A stretch of 64,000 nucleotides of DNA. Origin: Novakomyces olei. Lineage: Eukaryota > Ascomycota > Novakomycetes > Novakomycetales > Novakomycetaceae. Location: positions 2,557,055 through 2,621,054 of the forward strand of contig JADEYG010000007.1 in NCBI GenBank assembly GCA_016906335.1, read 5' to 3'. This document shows positions 21,759 to 32,725 of this stretch, piece by piece; the first letter of the stretch is position 1, and every line of letters begins with the position of its first letter. A program made the translations under genes and the position numbers. The notes below the pieces were generated by a model that searched no databases, was not told the DNA's origin, and saw nothing but the letters and a program-made list of their open reading frames with translations.

Positions 21759-22667
21759 ATGGTTATCAAAATTCTATTACTTAATCCGAACAGTTCACAA
21801 GTAGTCACTTGCGCTTGTGATGAGTTGGTGCGGCCCACTCTTCCTAACGACGTCAAACTAGACTCTTTATCGGCACCTCAGGACAGTGTCCCTGCTATTG
21901 AAACATTTAGCGATATCATTACCAGTGCATCTGCTACAGCAAATCTCGCAAAAACAAAACTCGATGAGTATGATGCTTTCCTCGTTTGCGGCCACTGTGA
22001 TCATCCGCTGATCTACATACTCCGTGAAGCCACAAACAAACCGGTTTGTGGAATAATGGAGGCTTCGCTGTATTCTGCTCGGACTCTTGGAACAAAGTTT
22101 GGTATTATATCTATTACTGAGCAAATTGCGGCTGCTCAGCGACAAGGTGTCACTAATTATGGATTGGACAAGTTTTGTGTTGGTGTGAGAAGCACCGGGC
22201 TTGGCGTGAAAGATCTGTCTAATTTACCGTTCGATAAAGTAATAGATTTAATGGCGGTAGCAGGGAAAGAATTGGTTTCGTTGGGAGCTGATACCTTAAC
22301 TCTTGGGTGTGCAGGAATGTCCGGGATGCAGGACGCAGTAGAAAAAGCTACTGGACCAGGAATCCCTGTGATTGATGGGTAAGTAAAAATAGAGAACCAA
22401 AAAAATAAAAATTATAAAAGAAAACACATTATAGCGCCGATAAACTGTGACATAAAATAATATGTAAAATAATATGAGGAAAAAGAAAGTCAAGAGAACA
22501 TTTCGAACAAAGAACTAGAATATGTGTTTAAAATCCAATTGAGAAATAAAGCAATTTAAAATTCAGACTAATTAGATAGCGCTGTTTGTGGAGTTCATCA
22601 TCTAATTGGACTCGTCCGAGCAGGTCTCTACACTGCGAAAAGGGGCTGTTATGGTGTTAAGAAGTAG
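21759..22667 (+). CDS. DCG1: Asp/Glu/hydantoin racemase family protein (Dcg1-like), two exons
   Basis: Exons 21759-22378 and 22580-22667 join in phase to 235 residues, close to yeast Dcg1. Both catalytic cysteine blocks are present: FLVCGHCDHPL and LGCAGMSGM. The N-terminal ILLLNPNSS is diagnostic. Exon 2 supplies the conserved tail (GLVRAGLYTAKRGCYG). Dcg1 sits in the allantoin gene cluster of Saccharomyces and is related to hydantoin racemases, which interconvert D- and L-5-substituted hydantoins. With the N-carbamoyl hydrolase and NCS1 permease of this window it would form a hydantoin or ureide route. The symbol rests on family resemblance. Confidence 0.87.
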
Positions 22668-23534
22668 AGTCTGCACACAGCTCGACAATTCTCAAATAGA
22701 GAGCTGAAAAACAGTCTTGAGGTTGATGTAATTGAGGACTGAAATTATTTGCATTCGAAACCAATTGATAACTGAATAAGCGCAGTTGCCACTTTGTATA
22801 CAAGTCTTTTCTTATCCAGACATTTCCATTTATGCAGAATTCATAAATTATAATGGCTATGGTTTCATTGTTTATTTAAATGTACAAATACAAGAACTGA
22901 ATTATATGTTTTTGATAATGTAATCACATTTGTAGCAAATCTCGATTAGCTAGCTTATTTACAACATTACGGTGGTTTAGAGACAGAACATTTAACCGCT
23001 GTCCTACCTTGCAGATCAGTGTATGTCTTATTTTACGCAATAATTAAACTCCCAATCAGACAACTATTCTTAGATTAATTGAATATATTCGATGATTCAA
23101 GCCCGCAAGTATGTCACGAAACTACTACGCAACTTTTGAGGGCATATTTTTCCCACAAGGACTGTAAAAGCGGCAGCACCAATAGCCTGAGAAGGTTGTT
23201 AAAGGTTGTGGCTAAAGCAACGAGTCACGTTATAACGGCCCGTCAGAAATGGTACAACTGTCACTTACAAATAATATAGTACTTGAACAACATGTGAAAT
23301 AACTTAATGATCTTGGATGACATGATAGCCTGATTAACCCTAATATCCGAAACAAGCGGCATCTACATTCGTGTATTCGGAGATTAAAATGACGTGGAAG
23401 GCGTATATACGAGATTAAACGTTGTAGCTTGGCCAATCGGATTTAGGTTTCGGAGATCCATTCTGGTGACCTGAGCTTGTATAAAAAAAGTGCGGGGTGA
23501 CGGGCCGCTCTTTTCAAAATCATCATTAAAAGAA
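22668..23534. other. Spacer before reductase pseudogene
   Basis: About 870 bp, AT-rich, no coding signal recognised. Short frames at 23079-23279 and 23230-23436 show no domain. Confidence 0.4.
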
Positions 23535-24543
23535 ATGGCTGGAGATTTGGTACTTGTAACAGGAATTTCGGGCTTTATTGCCCTTCGATTGGCAGATGAT
23601 CTGTTGTCTCATGGTTTCAGAGTCAGAGGGACAGTAAGATCAGCTAATAAGGCAGAAAAAGTACGCGGATTATTTCCGCGCTACGATTCTTCGCAGCTGG
23701 AATTTGCGATTGTGCCGGACGTTGCCTCGGAAGGCGGATTGGATGAAGCAGTGAAAGGAGTCAAATACGTTTGCCATACAGCGTCGCCTGTCAATTTTTC
23801 CATAAAGGACAATGAAAAGGATTTGCTGATTCCGGCTTACAAGGGAACGACCAATGTTTTAGCAGCGGCGGCCAAGGAGCCTGGCGTCAAACGGTTCATT
23901 GTGCTGAGCAGTTTTGCGTCAATTATTGATCTCTTCAAGGGTTACCGCAAGGGCTATACTTACACGGAAGCCGACTGGAATCCTGCCACTTATGACGAAG
24001 CAAAGGTTTCAGACAACCCTGGATTTGTGTATTGAACTTCAAAGACAGTAGCAGAGAAGGCAACTTGGGAATTTATTGAGCAGAAAAAGCAAAACTTTGA
24101 CTTGGTCGCGATTTGCCCACCATTGGTTTTTGGACCACCTCTGGAAGGATCGGCGGAAGACAAGTCTCATCTCAACGTATCTACCGCCGGTGAGTGGGCC
24201 TTGTTTAATGGATCATTTAAAAAGACACCATCTGTGGCCTTCCCTGTCTGGGTGGATGTCCGTGACGTCGCAAGGGCCCATGTTTTGGCTCTGACAAGTG
24301 AAAAGGCTAGCAATCAGCGATTCTTGCTCATAGCTAATGAGTTCCACAAATCAGCAGATTGTGGATTGTGCACGCAAGCATTTTGCGAACGATAGCCGGA
24401 TCAAATTGCCCGAAGAGCGATCAGACGAACCTGACTTGTCCGAATTCTACGATGTTGATGCCTCCGAGGCACCGCGCTTACTCGGGTTTGAGTACACTGG
24501 TCTTGAACAGAGTGTCATTGACACAATTAAAGTGCTTGCTTAG
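23535..24543 (+). pseudogene. Broken NAD(P)-dependent aldehyde/ketone reductase (GRE2 / dihydroflavonol reductase-like)
   Basis: Extended short-chain reductase of about 335 codons starting at ATG 23535, with VLVTGISGFIALRLADDLL, HTASPVNFS, VLSSFASI and a C-terminal GFEYTGLEQSVIDTIKVLA. Two lesions are visible. A TGA stop falls one codon after the catalytic tyrosine (FVY, stop, TSKTVAEK), inside the YxxxK motif itself. A one-base shift near 24340 moves the frame so that the family sequence continues as NQQIVDCARKHF in another frame. The total is one base more than a multiple of three. Either a recent pseudogene or two sequence errors; the nonsense at the active site favours a pseudogene. Confidence 0.8.
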
Positions 24544-24684
24544 TAGGACACTAAGGTTAGAAATAAGATACAACATGCTGCAGTGTTTTTAGATTTCAGA
24601 AGAAAGATTTTACATAAGAAATAAGAAATTTGTTTTTGTTAGCTGGCGTGAATAATACAATTTGGTTCCACTCTGATGTACTTT

Positions 24685-27222
24685 TTAAACGGCTCCATAT
24701 CCAATTTTTTTAGTTTCTTGTGCCTTCAACGCAGCCTGGCAAGTCTTTGTGACCTCTAATAAGTATTCTTCGCACAATCGCCGCTTGACCAGCTGTACCG
24801 TTACAGGACACCCGTCCATAGCCTCGGGGCAATCTGTTATTCGTTAACCCTAAAGTTTGCTATTAGTCTTACATTCTTGCCATATCGTGGCTTCCAGATC
24901 GTTGCGTCCGCGATATTCGACGTTTTGGTCCAGAGAGGGCGTTACACGAGTAACGGGAAGCGTTGTGGCACAGTAATCGAGCACGTTCCATAAACTGCAG
25001 TAATTATCGTAAGAGAAAGCGTACCTTTGACATTAGAAACCAAATTCATTCTAAAGACAAGATTGTAGTAAAATATTAATACGCAGAAAACACCGTAAAT
25101 TGAAGAGTAAGTTCATTCAAATCAAAGATTAAATTAGACAATGAAGAAGCTTACTGTGAACATGCAGGCCATGGAGTACACGGCATCAGCAGTGCGTCAA
25201 TCTCTCGTCCTGTCCCCGTTCTTGACCGGGTTGTATCCCAAGATTCCATCATTGTTTTCGCAAATGCCGTGCGCTTCGTCTGAGCGCTCCACAAGTCGAG
25301 GACAGAGGCAGGAGCCAGCCCATCGCTCTCAGTCAGATTCTTTAGCATGTCAAAGCCTCGAGGCCACGGCTCTTTTGTATAGCTGAGAGTGTTTTTTATC
25401 AACTCTGCCGCAGCAGAACGATACAGCTCGTGCTTCAAGCTGTTTGGGTATAGAGGATCATCGCTTGCCAAAGTGTCAGCGTAAATGAAATTAAAGAAGA
25501 ATCGAAGAACAAATTGATCTATTTATAAAATTAAACACATGATGACTGCAGAAACAATCAAGATTATTCATTTTTGTTGTAGAAAATGTCTTGTTGATTG
25601 CCGATAATTACATTGAAAACTCAATCACTCGGTGGCCCTGGCTTTCAAGGGCTTCTCTCAGCCTTAAAAGCGCCCTCTCAACAGGCGGCAAAGGGCGCAC
25701 AACACCGTCGTCAACAAGAATTCCTGCAAAAAATTAGTGCGAAAAACCCAGGGCAACAAACCAAAACAAAGTCGCTCAGGAAGGCTAATATTACGCCATG
25801 GGATCGGCAAACATTCCGGATCAGCTATTATCCACGGCTGACTCTCTACCACGGTTTTGCTCCACAACTCAACCGCCGTCAGCGACGTTGACATAGGGCC
25901 TATCGTATTGCGAACGGCCTCGGACCCTTCCATACCGTCCCGTAATCCCGACGTCGGGAATCGTCCGGACGAGGGTTTGAGCGAGTATAATCCGCAAAAA
26001 GAGGCCGGAATTCCTAAGAGCTCTATCAGCTTGCGTAAACATGATTATTATCCATACGAATAGAGCCGCCGACATCGGTGCCAATGCCGAGAGGTGATCC
26101 TTTCAGCGCAAGGAGCGCGCTTTCTCCGCCGGAAGAACCGCCGCTCGAAAGACTGCGGTCGTAAGGATTGCAAGTGTAGCCGTAAATGGCGCTAAATGTC
26201 TGTTTGCAAACAGATTAGCATTTAATAGATAGCAGAATAAATCAAATAGAACTAAATAATTAAAAAATTAAAAAATTTTAAACAAAATCTAAATGCAAAA
26301 TTAAACAAACGAATAAATATTTAATAAAACACCAAGAGTCCATACTTCACCAGCCATTAGTCCAGGAGGCACCGCAGTCTTGCAAAACAAAATAGCTCCG
26401 CTTTCGCGCATAATGCGCGTAATTTCGGATTCTTCATCAGGTCGTGTCGGCTGCTGCATCGCGAACGCAGTAAACCCGATGGCTGCATCGGTGTCTCGTA
26501 CCCGAAAACAATCTTTCAAGGAAACCGGCAGACCATGAAGAGGCCCGCGGACGGTATTTGTATCCGCATACTCGATATCTAGCTGCCTCGCCGCTTGGAG
26601 CGCGGCTTCAAAGAAAATCTCCGATAAGCAATTGACCTATTTGTTAAAAAGTCAATTTGACCTATAAGATAAAGATGTCAAACCCCGGATTCTTTCTTGG
26701 GAATAGTGGAAAAATTAAACAGACAGATTATCCGATAAGTATAAGAATAGAAAAAACTGTCAAAATTGAAGTGCCAAGTAATGCAACTGTCTTTGATATT
26801 TTATTGAAAAACAATTAGTTACATAAATGCCGAGAAATAAAAAACAAATTTGAAAATATTTGCTTACAAGCTGTTGTGCAATGGCAGCGCGTTTGCAAAA
26901 TGCCAGAGTCACCTTTATAAATTTGTGTTAGAGCAGCTAGCAAATAAACATGCGATAATACTTCGTATGCGCTGTACTTTCTTTCAGCTAGTTTTTGCAC
27001 CAGAATAGGGGCCTCTGTCTCTGTAATTTCCGTTTCTCGAGACGTCAAGATACCGCAAGCAGATGGGACATCTATAACATTGCGCTGCGTTTCCGGAACT
27101 CGACCATGAGCCAGCTGCCATTCCTCTGGGATTGCTGCGTCTCTCTCGGTCCGCTTAGCTCGGGCAATTGTCTCCCATTTTTGAATTGCTATTTCCTCAT
27201 TACTCGTCCCGTAGTCCGGCAT
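24685..27222 (-). CDS. Amidase-signature enzyme 2, nine exons with one frame inconsistency
   Basis: Predicted exons: 27222-26962, 26912-26868 (45 nt), 26636-26346, 26199-26058, 26013-25762, 25723-25612, 25518-25155, 25024-24873 and 24833-24685. Catalytic parts are complete: [21 protein letters not shown] and [12 protein letters not shown] (spliced across exons 4/5). The tail has the WNVLDY motif and a final [20 protein letters not shown]. The exons sum to one base more than a multiple of three: between exons 6 and 7 canonical splice sites leave the frame off by one, so either an unseen small exon exists or the gene is frameshifted. It is related to amidase 1 but has far more introns. It probably releases ammonia from an amide. 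Confidence 0.75.
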
Positions 27223-27706
27223 TTTTCTGTCCGCTAGTTGTGCATCAAATGTAGCGCGTACAGCATTTGCTTATTTTTGAACAGGCATAAACAAATATAA
27301 TGCATAGCTTCATTACAAACCCCACAGTAGCATTGCAGGCAAATAGACCACATTGGACTCTTAAATTTGTTGAACGCACCCCCGATGCACTCCGACACTT
27401 TAGGGAACGGAAGCTTATCGCTCAGTTTCGGAATTTCCGATACTATATCGGCAGTCCCGGTAGAAATACTTGTTATCAGCCGATACCGGTCAGTGCCACC
27501 TGTCAGCTACTGCGAACGTTCGCTACAAATTTGCGTGACCTTTTGATATCGGGGCGCGAACGGCGGGCGATTTAGCTCATTAAAATTCGCCACTCAGCGC
27601 ACTCTTTTGTTCACGGACAGACATTTAAAGCCTTGCTCGTTTCACTTTTACAAACAGTCTCTCCTGCGAAACGTATAGTATTGCGATAACAAAAGGCGCA
27701 CTGGAT
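27223..27706. promoter_or_regulatory. Divergent promoter, amidase 2 / SnoaL-like gene
   Basis: 484-bp divergent region carrying two CGG-N5-CCG elements (27429-27439 CGGAATTTCCG and 27449-27459 CGGCAGTCCCG). It marks the transition to the GC-richer cluster on the right. An open frame across it at 27300-27575 has no domain support. Confidence 0.5.
27429..27459. promoter_or_regulatory. Pair of CGG-N5-CCG inverted repeats
   Basis: CGGAATTTCCG at 27429 and CGGCAGTCCCG at 27449, starts 20 bp apart, about 250-280 bp upstream of the SnoaL-like gene. CGG triplets in inverted repeat with fixed spacing are classic Zn2Cys6 dimer sites. Confidence 0.5.
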
Positions 27707-28894
27707 ATGTCTGCAGCTGAACAAGATACGGCTAAAAGCTCGTCGGCAAAGACGAAGCTTCGAGATGGTTATGCCGTTGTTGGCAGCAATGGCGTCGGTG
27801 ACGACGATGCGGTAATACAAGTCGAGCGTCACGACTATGCGGACGTAGCCCCTACAAAGAGACCGCGTGTCCAATCTCTCGAGGGATTCGATGACGTTTA
27901 CACGGACATTGTGGACTATATTGTGCGCTGCACACACAAAATCTGGGACGAACGGGACATTGGCTTGATCTACACGCACTATACGCACAACTGTGTGTTG
28001 TACGGTACGATGCGAACGGTTTATGATCGCGAGTCCGTCGTTCGGGACACGATCCAGCGCCTTGTGTCGTTTCCCGAACGGCGCGGGATGGCGACCCACG
28101 TTTTATGGCGCGGAAATGACAAGGATGGGTTTTACACTTCTCACCTTGTGACTGGCTCTGGCCGGCACACGCAATACGGTCATTTTGGCCCACCCACAGG
28201 CCGTGCCTTTGTATCTCGCACTATAGCGGACTGCATGATTTACCGAAACAAAATTTACCGCGAATGGGTAGTGGCCGACAATATGGCCATTGTTAAACAG
28301 CTCGGCTTGGATCCGAACCCGATCGCCCTGGAATCAGCACGTGACTTGTACACTCGCGGCATGGAGACCATTGATATTGGTGAAAATCGGCGAATTGTCG
28401 GCCAACAATTGCCGCCGGACGAAGTCGATACCTCGTTTGCTCACAACGAAATCGAGGTCGAAACTTTGAAATGGCTGCATGAAGTATGGAACCGTCGTAT
28501 GTTTGGTGGCATTCAAAAGATTTATGCTGTAAACGCTCAGTATCACGGACCTAATATGGTCGAATTGTTTGGATCAGCGGCTGTTCTGCATCAACATTTA
28601 GCCCTGCTCGGATCTCTTCCGGACGGTGTCTATATGCCGCAGCATATCTGTTCGAACCCGTGTGACGAAGGCGGGGTCAAAGTAGCCGTCCGCTGGATCA
28701 TTGAAGGTCACCTCCTGGGTTACGGAATTCTAGCATCTCTCGGAAAACCCGAAGGTCAACGGATCCAGATCATGGGCATGACGCACTACCATTACAAGAA
28801 CGGACGCATTGTGGACGAATGGAATGTTTATGACGAGCTCTCGATACTCATGCAAATTAAACTTGCTGAGCTTGTTCGGCAAGGCAAAGATTGA
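27707..28894 (+). CDS. SnoaL-like (NTF2-fold) protein with two domains
   Basis: Single exon, 395 residues. After a charged N-terminus of about 60 residues there are two alpha+beta NTF2-fold (SnoaL-like) domains, about 65-215 and 240-390. The first contains YGTMRTVYDRESVVRDTIQ, HVLWRGNDKDGFYTSHLV and GRAFVSRTIADCMIYRNKI; the second contains VWNRRMFGGIQ, HQHLALLGSLPDG and MTHYHYKNGRIVDEWNVYDE. SnoaL-like proteins include polyketide cyclases, hydratases and uncharacterised catabolic enzymes. My recollection is that close relatives are bacterial, and the coding GC is higher than in the left half, so transfer is possible. It heads a run of genes sharing CGG-N5-CCG sites. The reaction is unknown. 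Confidence 0.75.
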   Translation: MSAAEQDTAKSSSAKTKLRDGYAVVGSNGVGDDDAVIQVERHDYADVAPTKRPRVQSLEGFDDVYTDIVDYIVRCTHKIWDERDIGLIYTHYTHNCVLYGTMRTVYDRESVVRDTIQRLVSFPERRGMATHVLWRGNDKDGFYTSHLVTGSGRHTQYGHFGPPTGRAFVSRTIADCMIYRNKIYREWVVADNMAIVKQLGLDPNPIALESARDLYTRGMETIDIGENRRIVGQQLPPDEVDTSFAHNEIEVETLKWLHEVWNRRMFGGIQKIYAVNAQYHGPNMVELFGSAAVLHQHLALLGSLPDGVYMPQHICSNPCDEGGVKVAVRWIIEGHLLGYGILASLGKPEGQRIQIMGMTHYHYKNGRIVDEWNVYDELSILMQIKLAELVRQGKD

Positions 28895-29790
28895 AAATAA
28901 AAGTAGGACAGCAAGAACCCAATTGGAGTCGAGTAGATTAATTTTAAACTGCAGTTAATTACATTATTTTTACCGGCACTAGTATGCTTGGACAATTTGG
29001 TATGGTAGAATTTTAGTTGCACGTACTGTTTAGCGTCGTTGCTGTTATTCTGAGTTTGTGGGCCAAATGCTAAATTTTGGAGTTGGCAACTAATGTTCCG
29101 ACCACGTAAATTTAGACTAATGCTTGAGAGGGTATTTTGGTTTGTCGAATTGGTAAATTCGACTCGTATCTTAAATCACTCAACGTTTTGCGTGGATTCT
29201 TAATGCAGCAGTTTTTCTCATAAGAAAAATATAAGGTTGAGGTCTACGTTCAGAATTTTTAAGTGGAACTTAAAATTTATTTTAAAAAATGCCAACTTGA
29301 AGACTGCCACCTTATATTGGAAACCAATACTTTTGATCTTTGAAACTTATGATAAGCCTCCTTAACAGAATGTATTCATCCACTGCCCGCCTTGTGCTTG
29401 ACAGCTGGTTGATTGTATTACTTTTTCCGATACGGATCTTATCACAGACTTGGATATCAATTCAATCTATGAAATAATTATTCTTGTTTTTATCTTGTTC
29501 TAATTATAATTGTACCCCACCCGCCCTTTGCGCTGTAGCAACTCTGTGATTGGTCAGATCTCATTTACTATCAATATTGTGTCTTGCCAAATTAATATGA
29601 GAGACTCTCAAGGGACGGCTTTGCCGATGAAGCCGTGTCGGGCACGCTACGTGGGATCCCGCTTATCGTGCCCAAGCCGGTTGATAAAGACATGCAAAAA
29701 GCTATTATATTGTGTGCAATCGGCCAAGGAGCCACTTTCCTCAGCTTTGCTCTCAGCTAGTATCAAAACTTCAACAATTAGCAAAGTGAA
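28895..29790. promoter_or_regulatory. Spacer and aminotransferase promoter
   Basis: About 900 bp. The left part is AT-rich and empty. A CGG-N5-CCG element (CGGCTTTGCCG, 29616-29626) followed by ATGAAGCCG lies 165 bp before the aminotransferase ATG. The overlapping open frame 29510-29863 has no domain and runs into the real gene in another frame, so it is not called. Confidence 0.5.
29616..29626. promoter_or_regulatory. CGG-N5-CCG element upstream of aminotransferase
   Basis: CGGCTTTGCCG, extended as TTGCCGATGAAGC, a 13-bp string that is identical at 36767-36779 in the glucosidase/carrier promoter. Confidence 0.55.
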
Positions 29791-31517
29791 ATGGCCCATC
29801 CTGACGTGGCCGGCTCCCATGTACTTCATCGCTCGTTTGCCGATCGCCCACTTAAAGTCGTAGCGGCGCGTGGCATTCGACTTATTCTTGAGTCCGGTGT
29901 TGAGGTTTTAGATGCTTCCGCTGGTCCCTCGGTCTCCTGTCTTGGCCATTCGAGACCGGACGTAGCTGAAGCAGTTGCTCAGCAGCTGTCGGCCGTGCCT
30001 TATGTTTATTCTGGCGCGAGATTTACGGCATCTGCAAACGAAGACCTGGCCGAGCATGTCCTTCGAGAGCGTCCTGGCGGGCTGACTAAGGCAATTTTTG
30101 TGAATTCAGGCAGCGAGGCCACTGATGCTGCACTCAAGCTTGCGTTCCAGTACTGGCGCGAGTCGGATGAACCACAAAAACGGTTCGTTATAGCGCGAAA
30201 GCAAAGTTACCATGGAAACACGATCGGTGCACTCTGCGTGTCGGGCCACGAATCGCGTCGTGCTTACTATAGCGATTGGATGTCAAACAACGTACGATTC
30301 GTTGACCCTTGTTTCGCTTACCGGTTCAAACGCGCCGGAGAATCCGATGATGCTTATGTAGCGCGATTGTCAAATCAATTGGAGCGCGAAATCTTGCAAC
30401 TTGGACCGGAGAATGTTGCTGCTTTTATTGCGGAAACCGTGAGTGGTACCACACTAGGCTGCGCTGCTGCTGTGCCGGGCTACTTTAAAGCCGTTCGAGC
30501 TCTTTGCGACAAGTACAATATCCTTCTCATCTTGGACGAGGTATGCTTGATTAATGAGATAAATTACATTGAACTAGGATCTAATATTTCTAGATTATGT
30601 GTGGTATGGGTAAAACTGGGACAATGCATGCCTGGCAGCAGGAAGGCATTCGTGGACCAGATATCCAAACTATTGGCAAAGCATTGGGCGGTGGATTTAT
30701 CCCTCTGTCGGCCGTTCTTTTGCACGAAAAGATTTTCAATGTCTTGGCATCAGGAACCGGCACACTTGCGCATGGCCATACATTTCAGGTATGATCATTT
30801 CATTTCCTTTAATTTGATTCCTAATTAATTTAAACCGATTGAGTACCCTTTGTTCACTTTTGATATTTCTGTTTTATTTTAAATTGTTCAGCTAGCTATT
30901 TATTTGTCTTTAAATCGATTAACTGTACTTTTATGTGCAAATCGTTTCTCACATGTCAGGCTCATCCAGCGGCATGCGCTGCGGCACTGGCGGTTCAGAA
31001 GGCCGTTGCTCGAGAAAATTTGATAGAGCGAGTCGGTAAAATGGGCGAAGTTCTAGGTCGCCTACTGCAAACCCACATTGCACCTCTTCCTCTCGTCGGA
31101 AATATTCGCGGCCGTGGCCTCTTCTGGGCTGTTGAATTTATGCTTAACGGGCCGAGCCGAATCCCGCCCCCACGGGAGGCTAAATTCTGCGATCGGGTTG
31201 TAGACAGAGCTCTACGTCTTGGCCTCAATATTCTGGGGAATTTGGGGGTGACTGGGCAAGTTTATGTGGACCATGTTATTGTGTGCCCGCCTTATATTGT
31301 GACAGAAGAGGAGTTGCAAAGTATCGTCATACTGCTCGCACAAGCTATTGAGCAGGCCTCTGATGAGCTGCGCCATTGGACTATGGGCAACATGGACGCG
31401 CCCGTTGAGGAAAAGCAGTCTGCCAATGTTAATGGCTTCGCAAAGACTAATGGCTTCGCAAAGACTAATGGGCTTGCCAAAATCAACGGGTTTACGAGCC
31501 AAGAGACTGCTTTGTAG
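29791..31517 (+). CDS. Class III PLP-dependent aminotransferase, three exons
   Basis: Exons 29791-30540, 30594-30788 and 30960-31517 join in phase to 500 residues. Fold-type I class III marks are SVSCLGHSRPDVAEA, FVNSGSEATDAALKLA, SYHGNTIGAL, ILLILDEIMCGMGKTG across the first splice, and the PLP lysine in TIGKALGGGFIPLS; exon 3 starts with AHPAACAAALAV. Such enzymes move amino groups from omega-amino acids or amines to pyruvate or 2-oxoglutarate. The C-terminus adds a short tandem repeat (NGFAKT copies, about 31432-31493) outside the catalytic fold. It shares a promoter motif with the SnoaL-like, cupin/regulator and glucosidase/carrier genes. Confidence 0.92.
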
Positions 31518-31804
31518 ATCAGACTCATTGTTTATATTCGAATAAATAAATAATTAATACATCGTTGCTTTTGATATATTTAGTTGGAGCTGATTATTCG
31601 CTTCTCTACCCCTCAATAAAAAAAATTTAATTATATCAACCGTAACTATGTTTACGCTAAGGACCAGATTTCAATCATATTAGTTTTTCATTTATTTCAT
31701 TTATTTGTTTGCACGTGACCGTGCAGAGCTTGATCGCAAACTAATGCGCCCTAGGGTTTATGACCCTAACCCTAAATCTAAACTTGTCTTAAAGTGATCG
31801 CGTG
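31518..31804. terminator. Convergent 3' region with telomere-like motif
   Basis: AT-rich convergent spacer between aminotransferase and cupin genes. It contains CCCTAACCCTAAA at 31764-31776, a two-repeat telomere-like motif also seen at other sites in the window. Confidence 0.4.
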
Positions 31805-32377
31805 CTAGCGCACGAACTGATCCGCAAACCCTGCGCCCAGTCCGACCGCCTCGTAGTGTTTTCTGGCAGCTTGTAATTTACTGAAAACATCCTCGACACC
31901 AACGGGATTGCCGTCCGGGTCAACGTAAATGTATGCTCCAGTGACGTGGAAAAGGGTTACCATCTCTTCCACGTCATTTGGAACCTGCAGTGTATGAATA
32001 TCGCCTGGAGGCTCAAACGCGTACCCGCCTGGAGTGGCCCACCAGTCGTGCTCGAGGTAGTGCCAGCGTCCACGCAGTACAATAGCGTGCACGGGTCCGG
32101 CATGTCGGTGACGCGATAAAATGCCCGACTTTCTGACACGCAAAATATTGACAAAATAGCCCTGGGAAACGCTGAAACAGAGTGGTCTGAAATGGACTCC
32201 AGGGCTTTGCGGAACCCACAGCCTTTCATCGCACTCAATATCCATTGCACCTGGCACAACTAGATCTTCAAGTACATTGGGCAGCGGATCACCTCTATAC
32301 GCAATGGCTTTACTATCGCCGCGGGCCGATGCCGCAGCATTTTCGGCTTGAGAAACAGTAGAATCTGCCAAAGTCAT
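31805..32377 (-). CDS. Cupin, 2,4'-dihydroxyacetophenone dioxygenase (ChrR-like) family
   Basis: Single exon of 190 residues from ATG 32377. A cupin barrel is visible with metal ligands in SRHRHAGPVHAIVLRG and the second motif PPGDIHTLQVP. The block LEHDWWATPGGYAFEPPG and the tail DPDGNPVGVEDVF are characteristic of the DAD-like family, iron enzymes that cleave aryl ketols, and of ChrR-type cupins. Most relatives I know are bacterial. It diverges from the Zn2Cys6 factor across 348 bp that contains two CGG-N5-CCG elements. An oxidative ring or ketol cleavage step in the cluster is plausible, not shown. Confidence 0.82.
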   Translation of the reverse strand: MTLADSTVSQAENAAASARGDSKAIAYRGDPLPNVLEDLVVPGAMDIECDERLWVPQSPGVHFRPLCFSVSQGYFVNILRVRKSGILSRHRHAGPVHAIVLRGRWHYLEHDWWATPGGYAFEPPGDIHTLQVPNDVEEMVTLFHVTGAYIYVDPDGNPVGVEDVFSKLQAARKHYEAVGLGAGFADQFVR

Positions 32378-32725
32378 TGTGTAACGAAATGCGGCGGCAG
32401 CTCATTGATGCGCTACGTCTGGTTTTTGTACCCATACTTTTCTGCTCTTTTCTCTCGCTACCGGTTCCTTCCTTGCAGCAATTGAACCGTTGATCAGTTT
32501 CTCCAATAGAATTGCTTCAATTACAAAACAGTGCAAACACGCAATCTCGGCCCCGCGCCACAAGCGCTAACAAGTAATCAACGCTATCGCGATGTCAGCA
32601 ACCTGTCAATCTAGTTTTCGGCAAAGCCGAACTAGATATCGGAAAACCGGTAAAGCCGACATCACCCGATCTTGACAACATCTTATCCCACGGATTGGAT
32701 TCTGGAGAAAAGTACCAAACAATTA
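32378..32725. promoter_or_regulatory. Divergent promoter, cupin / Zn2Cys6 factor
   Basis: Holds CGGCAAAGCCG (32619-32629) and CGGTAAAGCCG (32648-32658), both CGG-N5-CCG with starts 29 bp apart, 70-110 bp before the regulator ATG. They suggest autoregulation of the factor and control of the cupin. Confidence 0.55.

Noticed and set aside
29510-29863. 117-residue open frame upstream of the aminotransferase
   Set aside because: No domain; it overlaps the true ATG and the CGG-N5-CCG promoter element in another frame.
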